From an uncultured Clostridia bacterium (GTDB lineage: Bacteria > Bacillota > Clostridia > Oscillospirales > Ruminococcaceae), in contig CAMAGG010000004.1 of assembly GCA_945833805.1 (NCBI GenBank), forward strand, positions 1 to 37,465: DNA of 37,465 nucleotides, given 5' to 3'. Position 1 is the stretch's first letter, and every line of letters starts with the position of its first letter. This document shows positions 34,339 to 37,465 of this stretch, in pieces. Below the pieces are notes generated by a model. It saw only the letters and a program-made list of their open reading frames with translations, ran no database searches and had not been told where the DNA came from. The translations under genes were made by a program, and so were the position numbers.

Positions 34339-35253
34339 TCAATCACCATCAAACAACTCAAAAGATAGCTGTTCTCCTACAGTAATATCTTCTGTTACTG
34401 ATTCTCTTGCATTCATAACGTTTTTCACCATTTGCGTATAATAGCTTTCTTTTAGTTCGCAGGCAATTGCTCTTCTGCCGAGAGTATTTGCCACGTAGGG
34501 CACCGATCCGATCCCTCCAAATGGCTCGAGGACGATATCTCCCGGATTGCTCCAGAGTTCAATACACCTGCGTATTACTTCAAGCTGTAAAGGGCAGATA
34601 TGCCTTTCGTCTTTTTCTTCTCTTGCCGACTTTTTTTGAAGCGTGTCCGATTGTTTTATATCCATCCATACCGGCGAAGCGTATTCTTGCCACACATCAC
34701 AAGGGAAAGTCTCATCTGTATGTGTAATGCGCTCAGGATTTTCGCCCGGCTTACGCATAGTAACGATATAATCCGGAATGCCCTGCCTGTTCATGCTGCT
34801 GTCTTTTTTTATCTGTTTCCACAGCAGACCAAGAGCCTTTGTTCTTTGCATTTCAGTAACCGGGTTCTTCCAGATAGTCACTTTGCTGTGATAAATAAAT
34901 CCGCAATCCTCAAAAATCTGCCTGAGAATTGACGGGAAATCCTTAAGCCCGATCACTCCGTCACGCTCTTTCATTTTTGGCAAATCCATGCAATGGAAAG
35001 ATAAAAGTCTGCCCGGCATTGTTACACGATACAATTCCTTTGCAAGAAAAATAAAGTGTTCGTAGAATTCTTTGTCATCTTTGCAGTTGCCCATATCTCT
35101 GTCACTGTTTGAATATGTATACAGGCTGCTGAAGGGTGGAGAAAATAGGGTGTAGTGAATACTGTTATCCGGTATTCCCTTGACAATCTCGCAACTGTCT
35201 CCATTGTACAGTGCATATCTATCTGAAACACACTGATCAAGCACATTCGGCAT
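34339..35253 (-). CDS. DNA methyltransferase (N6-A/N4-C beta-type)
   Basis: IHYTLFSPPFSSLYTYSNSDRD (SPPF motif IV) and DIVLEPFGGIGSVPYVANTLGRRAIACELKESYY (SAM motif). Confidence 0.9.
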   Translation of the reverse strand: MPNVLDQCVSDRYALYNGDSCEIVKGIPDNSIHYTLFSPPFSSLYTYSNSDRDMGNCKDDKEFYEHFIFLAKELYRVTMPGRLLSFHCMDLPKMKERDGVIGLKDFPSILRQIFEDCGFIYHSKVTIWKNPVTEMQRTKALGLLWKQIKKDSSMNRQGIPDYIVTMRKPGENPERITHTDETFPCDVWQEYASPVWMDIKQSDTLQKKSAREEKDERHICPLQLEVIRRCIELWSNPGDIVLEPFGGIGSVPYVANTLGRRAIACELKESYYTQMVKNVMNARESVTEDITVGEQLSFELFDGD

Positions 35254-36619
35254 TTTTAAATTCCTCCCATGTCGGTAATTTCATCAAATATTCGGGGGTG
35301 TATGGCGTGGTAATTCTGCAAGTTGATTTCAGTTCTCTTGCAGTAATATCTCTTGTTAGCGATACAAGCTCCTTTTTGAATTTTTCATTGTCAGCTTGCT
35401 TTCTTTCAATGTTCTGCTTCACTGCGCCTTCTTTTGACGAAATAATTATGTAAGCGTTCACTTTATAATTCTGCCCGAATCTCCAGCAGCGTCTGACAGA
35501 CTGATAATAAGCCTCAAAGCTATCAGAAAGCCCTACAAAAATCATGTTGTGGCAATTCTGCCAGTTCATGCCATATCCGGCTATTTTCGGCTTTGTGATA
35601 AGACATCTGAGTTTTCCGTTTGCAAAATCGGACATTGCCTTTATTTTATGGTCAGGTTTGTCAGAGCCCTGAACATTCACACTGCCGCCGATAAGCTTAT
35701 TAAGCATGTCAGCCTCACTGTTAAGGTCACACCATACAAGCCACTGTTCATCTGATCTATTTACCAGTCCGGCAGCAGCTTCACATCGTAATTCTATGCT
35801 GTTACGCCTTGCATTCCTGCGTTCTGTAAGCGTTAATATCTCATTTGATATTGCATTACCGTCCACAATGATCTGGCTTACTTCAAGCTCTGGCAGTGTA
35901 TAATCAACACTTGTATATCCCAGATTTGCGGGATTATCTACTACCGCGGACCAGCTTGCAAGCCACTTCCAGAACAGGTCCTGCGCGTGTCCCTTCAGCC
36001 TCCATTTGGAAGTCTGTCCTCCGTCGTGGACAAAGAACATTGAAAGCATTTCCGCCCTCGTCATAACCCCAAGAAACTCCGAATGATTGCCCAATTCCAT
36101 GTAATCGTTGGGGGCAGGAGTGGCAGTACACGCGAGCTTGAAGCTTGTATTCCGAAACATACTGATAATCTGATTTCTTATTTTTCCTGCGAAAGCTTTT
36201 AAGATGGAACTTTCATCAAGAACAACGGCTGTAAACTCATTTCCGCTGAATTTTTCAAGTTTTTCGTAGTTCGTAATATTCACCGCATCAGCCGTTACAT
36301 CAGACTGAGAACTGCAAATATTGACATTGACCCCGAATTTTAAGCCTTCTTCCTTTGTCTGCGACGCTACTGCAAGAGGAGCTATCACAATCACCTTTCC
36401 ATTGGTTCTCTTTCTTATTTGCTCTGCCCATTCAAGCTGCATGGCGGTTTTTCCGAGTCCGCAGTCAGCAAATATTGCAGCTCTGCCTTTTGCAAGTGCC
36501 CAGCGGACTATGTCTTTCTGAAAGTCAAAAAGCTTCGTATTAAGTTCGTCAGTATCTATACAAATTCCTTTGCTTTCGAATGTAAGCGCTTTACTATTTA
36601 TAAATTCTTTGTAATCCAA
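35237..36619 (-). CDS. SNF2/DEAD-like superfamily II helicase
   Basis: AIFADCGLGKTAMQLEWA (Walker A), VVLDESSILKAF (motif II), ACTATPAPNDYMELGN, YYQSVRRCWRFGQ (motif VI). Confidence 0.92.
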   Translation of the reverse strand: MDYKEFINSKALTFESKGICIDTDELNTKLFDFQKDIVRWALAKGRAAIFADCGLGKTAMQLEWAEQIRKRTNGKVIVIAPLAVASQTKEEGLKFGVNVNICSSQSDVTADAVNITNYEKLEKFSGNEFTAVVLDESSILKAFAGKIRNQIISMFRNTSFKLACTATPAPNDYMELGNHSEFLGVMTRAEMLSMFFVHDGGQTSKWRLKGHAQDLFWKWLASWSAVVDNPANLGYTSVDYTLPELEVSQIIVDGNAISNEILTLTERRNARRNSIELRCEAAAGLVNRSDEQWLVWCDLNSEADMLNKLIGGSVNVQGSDKPDHKIKAMSDFANGKLRCLITKPKIAGYGMNWQNCHNMIFVGLSDSFEAYYQSVRRCWRFGQNYKVNAYIIISSKEGAVKQNIERKQADNEKFKKELVSLTRDITARELKSTCRITTPYTPEYLMKLPTWEEFKNAECA

Positions 36620-36639
36620 TATCTATACTCCTTTCCATA

Positions 36640-36801
36640 TCACCGTTCAAGAGGACATTTCCCCGGTTCGCCCCTCTTCGGGCATTCGGGGCAGTCCAGA
36701 AGGCACTGACCTTCCTCAGCCGCCGCCCGATAATACTCAAGTCTTCGACAGCCCTCGCAGTCCAGCTGACACTGAACATCCATGTCGCGGATACAAACCA
36801 C
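36640..36801 (-). CDS. 53-aa Cys-rich microprotein, not in the ORF track
   Basis: GTG start 36801, 8 nt after GGGGAGG: (M)VCIRDMDVQCQLDCEGCRRLEYYRAAAEEGQCLLDCPECPKRGEPGKCPLER. Confidence 0.6.
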   Translation of the reverse strand: MVCIRDMDVQCQLDCEGCRRLEYYRAAAEEGQCLLDCPECPKRGEPGKCPLER

Positions 36802-36851
36802 TTGACAAACCTCCCCTTATGTGATAAAATATCTTCGTAGTTTTTTAATGT

Positions 36852-36891
36852 GCTGTACGGGTTGCGTCGCTGCGCCTGTACAGCTTTTTTT
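36852..36891 (+). terminator. Hairpin with a T-run on the plus strand
   Basis: gctgtac (36852-36858) / gtacagc (36878-36884) followed by ttttttt. Confidence 0.45.
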
Positions 36892-37081
36892 ACTTGACAT
36901 CAATGTTCTCCATCTGAGGAGTAACGCGCACACAACGGCACTTGCGACCCTTGTCCGCTTCCCTTTTGAGCTGGGACATCACCTCGTAAAAGTTGTCGAA
37001 CTGTTCCATCTTCTGAGCGTCCTTAAGGCTCATGTACTTCTTAGCGGTTGCTTTCACAGCAGCCAATATAATTTCATTCAT
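36890..37081 (-). CDS. Small phage protein of unknown function
   Basis: 63 aa; MNEIILAAVKATAKKYMSLKDAQKMEQFDNFYEVMSQLKREADKGRKCRCVRV. Confidence 0.5.
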   Translation of the reverse strand: MNEIILAAVKATAKKYMSLKDAQKMEQFDNFYEVMSQLKREADKGRKCRCVRVTPQMENIDVK

Positions 37082-37289
37082 TCAAAGCTCCTCCTGTTTT
37101 CAAGTTGACTTCTGCTCTGTCCTTAGCCATTCTCCAAAGTCTGCTTATAAGCAGGCTAACCGGCTTTACTGTCCCGCCGCTGCGATATGTGCCGCGCCTG
37201 ATAATGTTTTCAAGCTCCATGCAGTCTTTGTAACTGCCGGATCGGATAACCTTACCGCCTCCACAGAATGTAAGTGTACACTGTTTCAT
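37074..37289 (-). CDS. Small phage protein of unknown function
   Basis: 71 aa; ATGA-coupled to the ORF upstream. Confidence 0.5.
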   Translation of the reverse strand: MKQCTLTFCGGGKVIRSGSYKDCMELENIIRRGTYRSGGTVKPVSLLISRLWRMAKDRAEVNLKTGGALNE

Positions 37290-37465
37290 TTATCCATCAC
37301 CTTCCTGTTTCTTATTTTTCGTAAAATCGGCTTAGGCTTGTCCGTTCTGTCCATCTCCGCCAGATGCCGTTTTATTTTTTCTTTATGGTTCTTCTGGCAG
37401 ATTGCGTACAGCTTGTACTTGCTGCATGTCCCATGACAGACAGCCGTTCTTGCCGTGCACTCTGT
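37286..37465 (-). CDS. C-terminal part of a Cys-containing phage protein; 5' end lies outside the window
   Basis: Frame open to the window edge: TECTARTAVCHGTCSKYKLYAICQKNHKEKIKRHLAEMDRTDKPKPILRKIRNRKVMDK; ATGA overlap with the next ORF. Confidence 0.5.
   Translation of the reverse strand, partial: TECTARTAVCHGTCSKYKLYAICQKNHKEKIKRHLAEMDRTDKPKPILRKIRNRKVMDK

Overview
The window is most of a temperate, contractile-tailed (PBSX/Xkd-type myovirus-like) phage or prophage from a Firmicutes-like host. Nearly all phage genes are on the minus strand. From right to left they are: early/replication genes (SNF2-like helicase, DNA methyltransferase, RecT-like and RecE/Cas4-like recombination proteins, ERCC4 nuclease, SSB, replication initiator, many small Cys-rich proteins), a sigma-like late regulator, terminase, portal, head, sheath/tube, tape measure, baseplate, tail fibre and lysis genes. 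A plus-strand tyrosine integrase lies beside a tRNA 3'-half (att-like site) at the left. The main finding is a diversity-generating retroelement (DGR) at 3.3-5.2 kb. It has a DGR-type reverse transcriptase and a template repeat (TR, 4763-4905) that matches a variable repeat (VR, 5023-5165) at the 3' end of a tail-fibre-like gene. Every TR/VR mismatch (11 of 143) falls at a TR adenine on the coding strand, and all are non-synonymous. A perfect 10-bp stem/4-nt loop hairpin lies just downstream of VR. Oddities of this DGR are an apparent AUC start codon, a YMDN catalytic box, no recognisable Avd, and a GTGA-coupled 62-aa ORF after the RT. Other notable signals: a probable structured ncRNA upstream of terS (own promoter, tRNA-minihelix-like 50-mer, T-loop-like hairpin, UUCG terminator), three 10-bp-phased TGTCC repeats at that promoter, a programmed -1 frameshift (A AAA AAC) in the tail chaperone, 21-bp iteron-like repeats inside the initiator gene, and several ORFs under 60 aa missing from the ORF track. 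All calls are from reading the sequence; no database searches were run.
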